Positions 1-8,560 of a stretch of DNA of 64,000 nucleotides are shown one piece after another. The position numbers and the translations under genes were made by a program. The DNA lies in assembly GCA_963697345.1 (NCBI GenBank), contig CAVONS010000008.1, positions 124,001 through 188,000 of the forward strand. The letters are read 5' to 3'. Under the pieces are notes generated by a model that was not told the DNA's origin, made no database searches, and saw only the letters and a program-made list of their open reading frames with translations. Source of the DNA: Prado023 sp963697345. GTDB lineage: Bacteria > Actinomycetota > Actinomycetes > S36-B12 > CAIYMF01. The number at the start of each line of letters is the position of its first letter. The first letter of the stretch is position 1.

Positions 1-186
1 ACCCAGTTGATCGTCATCCTGGTCGCCCTGGCAGCAGGCACCGACCCCGCGGACCTCGCCGGACTGCGCCTGTGGCACTACGCCCTGGGCATCGCCGTGG
101 CCCTGGTCTGCGCAGGGGCCGCCGAGTTCCTCGCCCAGCGCCTGGAGGAGGACCGCCCCCGCGATGAAGCGGAGCTGGCGGGCTAG
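1..186 (+). CDS. C-terminal end of a membrane protein (partial)
   Basis: Reading frame 1 is open from the window edge to a TAG at 184-186, giving 61 residues. Two hydrophobic stretches are visible: residues about 2-12 (QLIVILVALAA) and about 27-43 (YALGIAVALVCAGAAEF). A charged tail with EED and DEAE runs follows, so the protein probably ends in the cytoplasm after two membrane segments. It is convergent with the oxidoreductase that starts its stop codon 33 bases away. The family cannot be named from this fragment. Confidence 0.6.
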   Translation, partial: TQLIVILVALAAGTDPADLAGLRLWHYALGIAVALVCAGAAEFLAQRLEEDRPRDEAELAG

Positions 187-219
187 GCACCACTCCTGCG
201 CAGGTGCGGGTGCGAACCT

Positions 220-1590
220 CTACGGGACGATGTTCTGGTTCAGGTGGAACAGGTTGCGCGGGTCGTACGTGCGCTTCACGGCGCGAAGTCGCTCGTAGTT
301 GGCGCCGAAGTTGTCCGGGACCCTGGCCTGGTCATCGGCGGCGGCGAAGTTGATGTAGCCACCGGCCTCGGAGTGCGCAGCGATGGCGGCGTAGTAGTCC
401 TTCACCCACGCGGTGTTCGCCTCGTTCTCGGCGGGGTCGGGCCACATCCCGGCGATGACGGTGGCGAACGAGGCGTTGCGGTGCCCGAATGCGGTCGCGT
501 CCTCGGGGACGTCGTGGCACGCCCCGTTGATGGGGTAGATGTGCATCGTCGAGTTCATCGCCGGCACTCCCGGTCCGTGCTGGAAGTGGGCGTCGATCGC
601 ATCGTCGGTGAGCTCGGTGACGAACGCCGCCTTCCAGTAGTGCTGCAGACCGCGCGGGACGAGCCCGTCGAACAGGGCGTTCACGTCCGAGAACGGCATG
701 ACCCCGACGTGCTCGGCCACGGGAGTGGCGACCTGTCGGAACGAGTCGATCAGGGCCTCGCCCTCGGCCACATCGCCGGTCCAGCAGTTCATCACTGCGC
801 ACAGGGCCTCGCCCACGCGGTCCTCGGGCATGAACGGCAGCGGCGGCGCCTGGTTGAACAGCGGGAAGCCTCCGTACGCACGCGGGGCGTCGGCGATCAT
901 GTCGCGGTAGTGCTTGAAGATCGCTGGTCCGTCGGCCAGCTCGAAGAACATCGGGCCGGCCAGCACATCGGCCACGGGGTGCAGCTGGAACCGGAACTCG
1001 GTCACGACCCCGAAGTTGCCACCGCCGCCACGGATCGCCCAGAAGAGCTCGGGGTTCTCCTGCTCGGAGGCGATGCGAACCTGGCCGTCGGCGGTCACGA
1101 TCTCGACCGAGAGCACGTTGTCGACGCTCAACCCGTACGCGCGCGACAGGTAGCCGATGCCGCCACCGAGCGTCAGTCCGCCCACACCAGTGGTGCTGAT
1201 GATCCCGCCCGGGGTGGCCAGTCCGTGCGCGCCGGTGGCCACGTTGACGTCGTTGAACGTGGCTCCACCCTGCACGTGGGCGACGCGGGCATCGGGATCG
1301 ACGCGGACGTCGCGCATTCCGGAGAGGTCGGCGACCACGGCACCGTCGGCGGTCCCGAAGCCGGGCACGCTGTGCGAGCCGCCCCGCACCGCCAGGTCGG
1401 CCCCGGTCTCGCGGGCGTAGTTGACCACGGCCACCACATCGGCGGTCGATGAGCAGACCGCCACGGCCAGCGGTCGACGGTCGATCATGAAGTTGTAGAC
1501 GTGTCGCGCTTCGTCGTATCCCGCATCCTCGGCGGTGATGACTGTGCCGCCCATCGCGGTCCGCAGAGTGTCAAGGGTCTGGGTGCTCAT
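220..1590 (-). CDS. FAD-binding oxidoreductase, berberine-bridge-enzyme type
   Basis: A 456-residue flavoprotein oxidase or dehydrogenase of the PCMH/BBE class. The N-terminal FAD domain (about 35-205) carries RGGSHS at 69-74; His73 is the residue that usually forms the 8-alpha-histidyl bond to FAD. The GG-rich loop at 136-145 follows, but the second flavin-linking Cys of bicovalent members is absent (Ser/Thr there), so flavin is probably attached once. The C-terminal BBE segment (about 410-456) ends with the usual NYxRL...YDPxNxFHxNQNI pattern. No signal peptide is seen, so it is likely cytoplasmic. Substrates in this family are sugars or secondary metabolites and cannot be predicted here. 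It is divergent from the LuxR-type regulator across a gap of about 220 bases. The start is an ATG. Confidence 0.9.
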   Translation of the reverse strand: MSTQTLDTLRTAMGGTVITAEDAGYDEARHVYNFMIDRRPLAVAVCSSTADVVAVVNYARETGADLAVRGGSHSVPGFGTADGAVVADLSGMRDVRVDPDARVAHVQGGATFNDVNVATGAHGLATPGGIISTTGVGGLTLGGGIGYLSRAYGLSVDNVLSVEIVTADGQVRIASEQENPELFWAIRGGGGNFGVVTEFRFQLHPVADVLAGPMFFELADGPAIFKHYRDMIADAPRAYGGFPLFNQAPPLPFMPEDRVGEALCAVMNCWTGDVAEGEALIDSFRQVATPVAEHVGVMPFSDVNALFDGLVPRGLQHYWKAAFVTELTDDAIDAHFQHGPGVPAMNSTMHIYPINGACHDVPEDATAFGHRNASFATVIAGMWPDPAENEANTAWVKDYYAAIAAHSEAGGYINFAAADDQARVPDNFGANYERLRAVKRTYDPRNLFHLNQNIVP

Positions 1591-1706
1591 CAGGGTGCTC
1601 CTTCTGGCCGACTGGTCGGCTACGGGTGTGGTGGTGCTGACCTGCGTGACGCTAGTGAGGCTGCACGCCGTCGCACATGACCAGATGTGGTCGTCATGCG
1701 GGGCTC

Positions 1707-1743
1707 ACCGGCGCAGGCATAGTCAGAAGTACCCATGCGCCGG
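1707..1743. promoter_or_regulatory. Imperfect inverted repeat in a divergent promoter region
   Basis: Arms ACCGGCGCAGGCAT (1707-1720) and ATGCGCCGG (1735-1743) are inverted copies with a 3-base gap in one arm. They sit between the oxidoreductase and the LuxR-type ATPase. This could be an operator for the regulator or a chance structure in G+C-rich DNA. Confidence 0.3.
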
Positions 1744-1811
1744 CGCGAGTCCCGATGCTCGCGGTACTCGCCGGCCCTCGCTGGGTGCGCCGCTCCCACT
1801 ACGGTCGGGAC

Positions 1812-4775
1812 ATGTTGCCCTGGGTTCCTCCCGCGCTCCCCGCGTGGTGGGCCAGGTCGAGCGGGCCTGCCTTCGTCGGTCGTCAGGGGGAGTTCGACGC
1901 GCTCGAGGAGATCTGGGGTGCCGCGGAGTCGGGCACCCGTCAAGTGGTGTTCGTCGGCGGTGAGCCGGGTGCAGGCAAGTCACGCCTGGTCAGCGAGGCT
2001 GCGACGGCCTTGAGCCGGGCGGGCGTGGCGGTCCTGATCGGGCACTGCCTGTCGGACTCGCCGGTCGCCTATCAGCCGTTCCGGGACCCGGTCCGGTCGT
2101 TGATCCCCGCCGTGGATTCGGTGATCGCCCCAGACAGGCGGGCCGATGTCCGCGACCGCCTGACCGCGCTGGTCGGGATCGACGGCACGGCGGATGGCGC
2201 TGGGGAGCGGGCCGGGCAGGCCCGGGATCACTACGACGCACTGGTCGAGGTGCTGGCGGGTGTGTCCGAGGTCCAGCCGGTCGCGCTCGTCCTCGAGGAC
2301 CTGCATTGGGCCACCCGATCCACGCTTCAGATGCTGTCCTATGTCGTCCATCACCTGACCGATGCCCGGCTCCTGATCATCGCCACGCACCGGCCCACCG
2401 CCCCCGATCGTTCCGAGGCGGTGGTGTCGACGATCACTGATCTCTACCGGGATCACGGAGTCCATCGCCTCGACCTGGAGGGCTTCAACACCGCGGACGT
2501 CGCCGAGTTCCTTCGGCTCGAGGCGAGGCTGCCCGCTGATCGGGCCAAGCCGTTGGCCTCCCAGCTGCGAGATGAGACCGGCGGCAATCCCTTCCTCCTC
2601 CAGGAGATCTGCCGGGACATGCGCTCCGAGACGGGGCGCCCCGGTCACGGGGGGACCCACCGGGTTCCCGGGACGATCCGGGATGCCTACGCGTCCCGAC
2701 TGGGCCTGCTGGACGACCCCAGTCGCGACATCGTCGAGCTGGCCGCGGTCCTGGGTGAGCGCGTGCCCGTGCCACTCCTGCTCGGTGCCGCCCCCTTCGA
2801 CGAGGAGACGACCCTGGCGAGCCTGGAGCGGGCAGTGGAGGGCGGGCTGCTCAGCTCCGTGCCCGGGGAGCGTGACTACCGCTTCGCCCATGCGCTGGCA
2901 CGGCAGGCGGTCCTCGACGTGACCCCGCCGCTGCGCCGGGCCAGGCATCACGCCCGGGCGGGCGAGGCGCTGGAGGCCCATCCGGTCGCGGGCTTGACCG
3001 GGACCCAGCAGCTGGCCCACCACTTCTCGAACGCGCTCGGCGACGAGATGTCGGGCAAGGCACGTCACTACCTCGTGCGGGCCGGCATCCTGACCGAGCG
3101 GGCCCTGGCCCACGAGGAGGCGGCCCAGTACTTCCAGCAGGCTGCCGCGATGGCCGATGATCCGGTCGAGCGTCATGAGGCGCTCCTCCTCGCTGTTCCC
3201 TGCCTGGTCAGCGCCGGGCGGTTCACCTCGGCCATGGAGCTCAGCCGCCAGGTGGCCACCGAGACCGCCGATCCGACGGCGCGGCTGGCGGCCGCCACGG
3301 CCCACGAGCGCGCGGGCAGGCGCTTCGGGGAGGCGTCGTCGGCCGCGCTGCTCACCGATGCGCTGCGCGACTATCCGGCAGACCGTGAAGGCTCGGACTA
3401 TGTGCGGGCGCTTGCCAGTCTCGGGCGCGCGATCGGGTTCGTGGGACTCATCGATGACTCCATCGAGCTCAGTGACTCGACCCTGGCCAGGGCTCGCGAG
3501 ATGGGTGACGACGAACTGCTCGCGCATGTCCTGGATGCCGGGCTGTGGCACGGGCTGAGCCCCGAGCGGGCTCGCATCACGCTGGCCCGGGCCCAGGAGC
3601 TGGCGGACCTGGCCAAGCGACTGCGGGACTACGACACCCTGGGGTCGGCCGGCTTCTTCAGGTGCACGCTGGGCTACATGCTCGGTGATCGTCGGGAGAT
3701 CGACCTGGCGGCCGCCGACATGCGGTGGGCGGCCGAGCGCAGCGGCCTGCCCTACTACGAGTTCTGGGTGGCGACCATCAGCTACGGCATGCGCTTCATC
3801 CGCGGGGACTTCGCCGGCGCCGAGCGCGACGCCGACCTGGTCCGGCAGATCAGCAGCGGCTGGGAGGGCGATGACACCGAGGGCCTGTTCGGCGTGCAGA
3901 TGTTCATGGTCCGGCGCGAGACCGGCAGGTTGGCCGACGTCCGGCCGTTCATCACGGGCTCGGAGGACCCCGACGCGCACTGGGCGCCCGGGCTGCTGGC
4001 CGTGTACACGGCGCTGGAGATGGCCGAACCCGCAGCGAGACTGCTCACGTCCCTGCTCAGCGAGATCACTGAGGACAGCAGGCATTCCGCGATGTGGCCC
4101 GCAGTGCTGGGCTTCCTGGCCGAGGCGGCCCTGTTCATCGAGGACGAAGCCGCGCTTCGTCGACTGCGGCCGCTGCTGGCCGAGTATGGGGGCCTGAACC
4201 TGGCCTCCGGACAGTTCGTCGCCATGCTCGGCAGCGCCGACCGCTACCTGGCCTGTGTGGACTCAGCTCTGGGGGAGGGGGATCCCGTGGCGCTCTTCGA
4301 CGCGGCGCAGGCCCTGGACACCCGCTCGGATTCCCGGGTGCACCTGGCCACCAGCCTGGCGGCCCGAGCGCGGCACCTGGCATCCAGCGAGCATCCAGCC
4401 GATCTCGTGGAGGCGCGCGCATCCGCGGAGCGGGCCCGGGCGCTCGCGGGACCGGTCGGCCACCAGCGGGTCGTGGACATGGCCGATTCCGTCATCGCGA
4501 CCCTCGACGCGCCAGCCCTCGGCGCTTCCGGCTCGGCTGGGGTGAACGCCGGTCAGGCACCTGAGCCGGACTCGGGATTGACGGCACGGGAGTTGGAGGT
4601 CCTCGCCCTGCTGGTGGGCGGGGCCTCCAACCAGCGCATCTCCGAGCGCCTGGTCATCAGCCCGCACACTGCTGCCAACCACGTCCGCAGCATCCTGATC
4701 AAGACGGGCGCGGCGAACCGCACACAGGCCGCGATGCTCGCGGTGTCCCACGGCTGGGTGGACGCCGCGCGGTGA
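1812..4775 (+). CDS. LuxR-family transcriptional regulator with AAA ATPase domain (LAL type)
   Basis: A large ATP-dependent activator of about 987 residues. The N-terminus has FVGRQGE followed by a Walker A motif, GEPGAGKS, at about 50-57. A Walker B-like stretch (VALVLEDLHWA) lies near 160. The long middle is alpha-helical and Ala-rich, like the TPR-type sensor of LAL proteins. The last 65 residues form a LuxR helix-turn-helix (LTARELEVLALL...ISPHTAANHVRSI). The frame is open back to an ATG at 1677, but homology-like sequence begins only after the ATG at 1812, so that start is preferred; neither has a strong ribosome site. LAL regulators commonly control catabolic or secondary-metabolism genes, and the divergent flavin oxidase is the obvious candidate target. 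Confidence 0.88.
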   Translation: MLPWVPPALPAWWARSSGPAFVGRQGEFDALEEIWGAAESGTRQVVFVGGEPGAGKSRLVSEAATALSRAGVAVLIGHCLSDSPVAYQPFRDPVRSLIPAVDSVIAPDRRADVRDRLTALVGIDGTADGAGERAGQARDHYDALVEVLAGVSEVQPVALVLEDLHWATRSTLQMLSYVVHHLTDARLLIIATHRPTAPDRSEAVVSTITDLYRDHGVHRLDLEGFNTADVAEFLRLEARLPADRAKPLASQLRDETGGNPFLLQEICRDMRSETGRPGHGGTHRVPGTIRDAYASRLGLLDDPSRDIVELAAVLGERVPVPLLLGAAPFDEETTLASLERAVEGGLLSSVPGERDYRFAHALARQAVLDVTPPLRRARHHARAGEALEAHPVAGLTGTQQLAHHFSNALGDEMSGKARHYLVRAGILTERALAHEEAAQYFQQAAAMADDPVERHEALLLAVPCLVSAGRFTSAMELSRQVATETADPTARLAAATAHERAGRRFGEASSAALLTDALRDYPADREGSDYVRALASLGRAIGFVGLIDDSIELSDSTLARAREMGDDELLAHVLDAGLWHGLSPERARITLARAQELADLAKRLRDYDTLGSAGFFRCTLGYMLGDRREIDLAAADMRWAAERSGLPYYEFWVATISYGMRFIRGDFAGAERDADLVRQISSGWEGDDTEGLFGVQMFMVRRETGRLADVRPFITGSEDPDAHWAPGLLAVYTALEMAEPAARLLTSLLSEITEDSRHSAMWPAVLGFLAEAALFIEDEAALRRLRPLLAEYGGLNLASGQFVAMLGSADRYLACVDSALGEGDPVALFDAAQALDTRSDSRVHLATSLAARARHLASSEHPADLVEARASAERARALAGPVGHQRVVDMADSVIATLDAPALGASGSAGVNAGQAPEPDSGLTARELEVLALLVGGASNQRISERLVISPHTAANHVRSILIKTGAANRTQAAMLAVSHGWVDAAR

Positions 4776-4826
4776 ACGGGGCGGGGAGCCCGCCCGGTGG
4801 CCCGGATACCCGGCAGTCGCTGGGGG

Positions 4827-5108
4827 CTAGCTGGGCGGGCTGGTCTGCAGCGGTGTGTACGTGCCGTCCCGCTGGATTGTCTGGCTGACCTCGACGATGA
4901 CGTCAGCCGGGAGGCCCGCTCGTTGGGCCGCGGCTCGGATCGCATCGGCGGACTCCGCCTCGTAGAGGCAGTAGGTCTTGCGCTTGTCCTTGGACAGGAA
5001 CGAGTAGAGCCACTCCACGCCCGCCTCGTCGTTGATCTGCTTGAGGCCAGGGGCATCGACGGACTCGAGTTCCTCGGCGAACTGGCGTTCGATCATGAAG
5101 ACGGGCAT
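4827..5108 (-). CDS. DUF4242 family protein (SCO4226-like nickel-binding type)
   Basis: A 93-residue single-domain protein beginning MPVFMIERQF. It matches the ferredoxin-like alpha/beta barrel of DUF4242, with a WLYSFLSKDKRKTYCLYEA core at about 33-51 and AIRAAAQRAGLPAD after it. The Streptomyces relative SCO4226 binds nickel; whether this one does is inference. The gene lies downstream of and convergent with the LuxR regulator. No membrane segment or signal peptide. Confidence 0.8.
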   Translation of the reverse strand: MPVFMIERQFAEELESVDAPGLKQINDEAGVEWLYSFLSKDKRKTYCLYEAESADAIRAAAQRAGLPADVIVEVSQTIQRDGTYTPLQTSPPS

Positions 5109-5165
5109 GCGTCGACCATAGGGCGCCCAGCCGGGTGACGGAAGGCTTCCCGCACGTGCGCTGAT

Positions 5166-5600
5166 TCACTTCGTCGCCGTGAGCCACCCGAACTCACTGG
5201 TGATCCGCAGTCCGAGCCCGGGGACAACGGCGTCGCGGAACGCGTCCTCCAGGACCTGCCGGAACCGCTCCTCGCCGATCTGCTCAATCGCGGGAACGAA
5301 GGGCCGGCGGCGACAGCGGCTCTGGTGAACGGGTCGATGTCGGGGAACTCGTTCGTGACGGACACGGATCCCCGATCAAGGGTTCGTAGCCCTGCGGCTT
5401 CCCCCCGGGCAGCTTCGGCCGCCGCGGCCGTCCCGTCTCCGCCGGCCCCACGGTGGCTTGGACGTGTGAGGGCGGGCTGTTCTGGGCCACCGCCATGAAG
5501 TAGGGGAGCAGCCCGAGTCGCTGGGTTGGCCCCAGAAGGTCATCCCGAACCGCCCGCCAGGCCTCAACACCCGGGCGCACGCCGTGCCAAGGGCCCTACC
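5166..5600 (-). pseudogene. Remnant of a SAM-dependent methyltransferase
   Basis: Read on the minus strand, pieces of one class I methyltransferase lie in order but in different frames. Near 5560-5590 is ARVLRPGGRFGMTFWG, the post-motif strand of the fold. Then comes LGLLPYFMAVAQNSPPSH in another frame. Between about 5300 and 5166, in a third frame, is RPFVPAIEQIGEERFRQVLE followed by an ending EFGWLTATK and TGA. The SAM-binding N-terminal half is missing upstream of about 5600. At least two frameshifts plus truncation make it a decayed gene. Sequence errors could explain a shift, but not the lost N-terminus. Confidence 0.65.
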
Positions 5601-5707
5601 TTGACGGCGGGAACGTCTGCTCGCATCGGGCACTGGTCGTGGAGTTCGCGATCCCGGATGGTCTGGCTTCGTGGGACACTCGGAGCCCCTCGCCGAGAGA
5701 AGGCAAC

Positions 5708-6067
5708 GTGTCCGCACCTCCTGCAGGACCAGCGGCAGATGCCGTGACCACCAACCCGGAGCTCTATCGCGTCATCCTGGAGAACGAGCGGGTGCGTGTC
5801 GTGGAGTACCTCGATGCCCCCGGCGACCAGACGGTCCCGCACAGCCACCCCGACTCGGTGATGCTGACCCTGTCGTCCTTCCAGCGCCGTCTGGCCTCGG
5901 GAAGCGGTGAGAGGGAGGTCGAGCTGACGGCCCACAAGGCGCTTTGGCTCGACGCCCAGGAGCACGCGGGCACGAACATCGGGACCACCGCCACGCACAC
6001 GATCTTCGTGGAGCTGAAGGAGCCCAACCCGAACCCTGGCCGTGAGGGGCGCTTGGGGCCCCAGTAG
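5708..6067 (+). CDS. Small cupin-fold protein
   Basis: About 119 residues. The GTG at 5708 is chosen because GAGAGAAGG lies just before it; an in-frame ATG at 5639 gives a longer N-terminus unlike the family. The core reads NERVRVVEYLDAPGDQTVPHSHPDSVMLTLS, where the HSHPD segment resembles the metal-binding first cupin motif. The second motif (THTIFVELKEP) has one His. Probably a single-domain cytoplasmic cupin. The substrate is unknown. It stands alone between the methyltransferase remnant and the stress-protein gene. Confidence 0.65.
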   Translation: MSAPPAGPAADAVTTNPELYRVILENERVRVVEYLDAPGDQTVPHSHPDSVMLTLSSFQRRLASGSGEREVELTAHKALWLDAQEHAGTNIGTTATHTIFVELKEPNPNPGREGRLGPQ

Positions 6068-6232
6068 GGATGCGGAGACGGCCTCGGCAGTGATCTGTGC
6101 CGGTTCCTGACTTGACTCCGGCGCGTTCACAGCCATCGAGTAGCCGCTCAGGCCTGCGGGCGGTCGTCGACCCCGTGCAGCCCTATCCAGCCCGCGACGG
6201 CCGCGGTAGGCTCGTTATTGGAGGTGGGAATC

Positions 6233-6676
6233 ATGATCATGAACGGTCTTCCCCTGGTTGTCGTGGGTGTCGATGGGTCGGAGCTGAGCATCGAGGGGCT
6301 TCGGTGGGCGGCGGACCACGCCCGCCACATCCATGGGCAGTTGCTCGTCGTCACTGGGTTCGACATTCCGTGGACGATCTTCCTGGCTCCGACCGCCACC
6401 GAGGCCGACTACGCCAAGGCTGCCCACGAGGCGTTGGATCGATCCGTCGAGGAGGCCCTCGGCAGCGAACCGGCCGTCCCCGTCGAGAAGCGCGTCGTGC
6501 AGAACCGTCCAGCGCACGCGTTGGCGGACGCAGCCCAAGGAGCAGCACTACTGGTGGTCGGAAGCCATGGCCGCGGCGAGTTGCCCGGCATGCACCTCGG
6601 CTCCGTGGCCGGCTACTGCGTGCACCACGCGCCGTGCCCGGTCTTGGTGTTCCGCGGGGAGCATACCGGTCGTTGA
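6233..6676 (+). CDS. Universal stress protein (UspA family)
   Basis: 147 residues, one Usp domain. It begins PLVVVGVDGSELSIEGLRWA and ends with the ATP-binding signature GSHGRGELPGMHLGSV, which fits G-2x-G-9x-G-S, so it should be of the nucleotide-binding class. The ATG at 6233 is used because GGAGG at 6220-6224 stands 8 bases upstream. These cytoplasmic proteins respond to starvation, hypoxia or redox stress in actinobacteria. No operon partner is evident. Confidence 0.9.
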   Translation: MIMNGLPLVVVGVDGSELSIEGLRWAADHARHIHGQLLVVTGFDIPWTIFLAPTATEADYAKAAHEALDRSVEEALGSEPAVPVEKRVVQNRPAHALADAAQGAALLVVGSHGRGELPGMHLGSVAGYCVHHAPCPVLVFRGEHTGR

Positions 6677-7052
6677 CCTGACAGTCCCGGGCGTAGGCCG
6701 AAATGCGATTGCGCATGAGCACGGATGGCCCGCCACCGCACCACGGCACCAGGTCGGGCCAACTGTCACGCCCCTACGAACCTCCCGGCCAATGCGGGGC
6801 CCGCGTGGACCCGACACCGGTCTGCGCCGATCGGGCACGTTCAAGCAGCCGGTGCCACCCGGCTCCCCGCCCGCCCACGCCCAGTCACGACCTGCCCGCG
6901 CAGGTAAGTCGCGAACAGGCTTCCACGCCGCATCCGGCCGCGACGAATGGTCCGCGCGCCGGCTGCGTGATGTGGGCCAACACCGCACCTGTGGCGAGGC
7001 AGGTCGCGGCCCCGGATGCTGGCTCACCGGGGGCCGACCCGGCGGGGGTGCT
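6677..7052. other. Intergenic region with no recognisable feature
   Basis: About 375 bases between convergent genes. I see no gene-like codon pattern, strong hairpin with T run, or RNA gene here. Confidence 0.4.
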
Positions 7053-7643
7053 TCAGCAGCCGCTGCTGATCCAGCCGTCCTCGGCGGCCTGGTCCATCCA
7101 CTCGGTGACTTGCTGAGGGTTCGGCGGCACGGGATAGGGAACCCGTTCGTTCTCCTCGGAGAACCACGTGTTGAGGTCGTCGATCGATTCCGTCGGACCC
7201 GCGACCCGGGTCTTGCCGGGGATCTGCAGATCCCCGGCGTCCCCGGTGATCTGCACGGTGCTCGGGAAGGTCTCCCACTCACCCTCGACACACGGCGCGG
7301 TGACCCCCCGCAGGGCGATGCCACGAGGTTCGAGCGTGCCGCGGTCAGCAAACAGATCGCAGCCGTCCGCGGTGACCTCGAAGGCGTCGTCGCCGACGAT
7401 CTTGAGGAAGACCCCCTGTGGCCCACAGCCGGGAGACCCCTGCACCGGTTCCCACGTGAAGGCGTAGTAGATCGGCGCGGGGGTCGAGGTGGCATACGGC
7501 TCGGCGGAAGCTGACGCGGCGGGACTGTCAGCCGGTGATCCGGCGGTGGTGGCGGGTGGGGCCGGAGACCCGCCAGCGCAGCCCGCAAGCACGAGGATTC
7601 CCGGCACGGCCAAACCGAGCGGAACGCGTCGCCGTCGCTTCAC
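7053..7643 (-). CDS. Secreted lipoprotein, function unknown
   Basis: A 196-residue protein. The GTG at 7643 is preferred because the N-terminus then reads as a lipoprotein signal: basic KRRRR, a hydrophobic run, then the lipobox LAGC with the lipidated Cys at about residue 21. A Pro/Ala/Ser linker (about 25-55) leads to a globular domain with several Cys (GCGPQG, DGCD, APCVEGEW, final SSGC) that may pair as disulfides outside the cell. I do not recognise the domain. It faces away from the PadR operon, with about 365 bases between them. Confidence 0.65.
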   Translation of the reverse strand: MKRRRRVPLGLAVPGILVLAGCAGGSPAPPATTAGSPADSPAASASAEPYATSTPAPIYYAFTWEPVQGSPGCGPQGVFLKIVGDDAFEVTADGCDLFADRGTLEPRGIALRGVTAPCVEGEWETFPSTVQITGDAGDLQIPGKTRVAGPTESIDDLNTWFSEENERVPYPVPPNPQQVTEWMDQAAEDGWISSGC

Positions 7644-7960
7644 CTGGGCCCCTGTCTGATGCGTATTCACAGATCCGACTGCCAGACGCACCGTACGCCT
7701 GCCCCCCCGTCGGCCGGACCGCCGCCCACCCGTGGAGTCGGTTCGCTGGAGCCAACCCTCGTCCGGCCAGCACCGCCGGGACCGGGACGGTACGCGGCGC
7801 AGTGGGTCACTATCTACTCTGCCTTGACCAGCTTGGCTGCGAGCCCATTCAGGCGGGCCGGGGCCGAACCGGGATCCATTCGTCGGCAACGCATGACAAC
7901 TGGGCGGTAGCGATACGCAGGTTCAGCAATGGGCCGAATAGGTGAAATAGACGTGATTGT

Positions 7961-7998
7961 CCATACCAGGTATGGACCTTGCCTTCATACCCGGTATA
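7961..7998. promoter_or_regulatory. Two palindromic operator-like sites before padR
   Basis: CCATACCAGGTATGG (7961-7975) is a perfect palindrome around one central base. ATACCCGGTAT (7987-7997) repeats its core ATACC-N-GGTAT, with centres 24 bases apart. The second ends 11 bases before the padR ATG. The position and symmetry fit an autoregulatory PadR binding region; the assignment is inference. Confidence 0.65.
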
Positions 7999-8008
7999 CA
8001 ACCGAGCC

Positions 8009-8560
8009 ATGTCCATCCGGCACAGCTTGCTCGCCCTCCTGGTCGAGGGTGATGCCTACGGCAACCAGCTGCGCACCGCGTTCGAGGAGCGCACCGGCGG
8101 CACCTGGCCGCTGAACATCGGTCAGGTGTACCAGACCCTGGACCGGCTGGTCCGCGATGGTCTAGCCACCCAGGAGGATGGCTCGGGCGCCGACCTGCCC
8201 CCGCAAGCACGCAGCCTGTACGCACTCACGCCGGCCGGACGCGCCGAGGTGCACCGGTGGTTCGCCGAGCCGGTCAGCCGGATCCCCGCCCCTCGGGATG
8301 AGCTGTCGATCAAGCTCGCCCTCGGACTCGGCCTGCCCGGGGTGAACGCCGACGCCGTGCTGGACGCCCAGCGTGGCGCCACAATGCACACCCTGCAGGC
8401 GCTCACCGCGATGCGCCGGGAGCGGGTTGCTCAGGACTCCGCGGCCGCTCGGCAGCCCTGGATGCTCGTGCTCGATCGGCTGATCTTCGACATCGAGGCC
8501 GAGCTGCGCTGGCTCGACCACTGCCACCTGACGCTATCCGTACCGGAGGTCCCGCGATGA
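8009..8560 (+). CDS. PadR family transcriptional regulator
   Basis: 183 residues. The N-terminal winged helix reads SLLALLVEGDAYGNQL...NIGQVYQTLDRLVRDGLA, the classic PadR helix-turn-helix and wing (about 5-75). A C-terminal helical dimerisation region follows (about 95-180). The ATG at 8009 is preferred over one 30 bases upstream because MSIRHSLLAL is the usual family beginning. The stop overlaps the start of the ABC ATPase by 4 bases (ATGA), so the three genes form one translationally coupled unit. PadR repressors normally silence adjacent efflux operons until a ligand binds. Confidence 0.9.
   Translation: MSIRHSLLALLVEGDAYGNQLRTAFEERTGGTWPLNIGQVYQTLDRLVRDGLATQEDGSGADLPPQARSLYALTPAGRAEVHRWFAEPVSRIPAPRDELSIKLALGLGLPGVNADAVLDAQRGATMHTLQALTAMRRERVAQDSAAARQPWMLVLDRLIFDIEAELRWLDHCHLTLSVPEVPR

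Noticed and set aside
1980..4085. Long minus-strand open frame opposite the LuxR-type ATPase
   Set aside because: No domain or start signal; shadow of the real gene.
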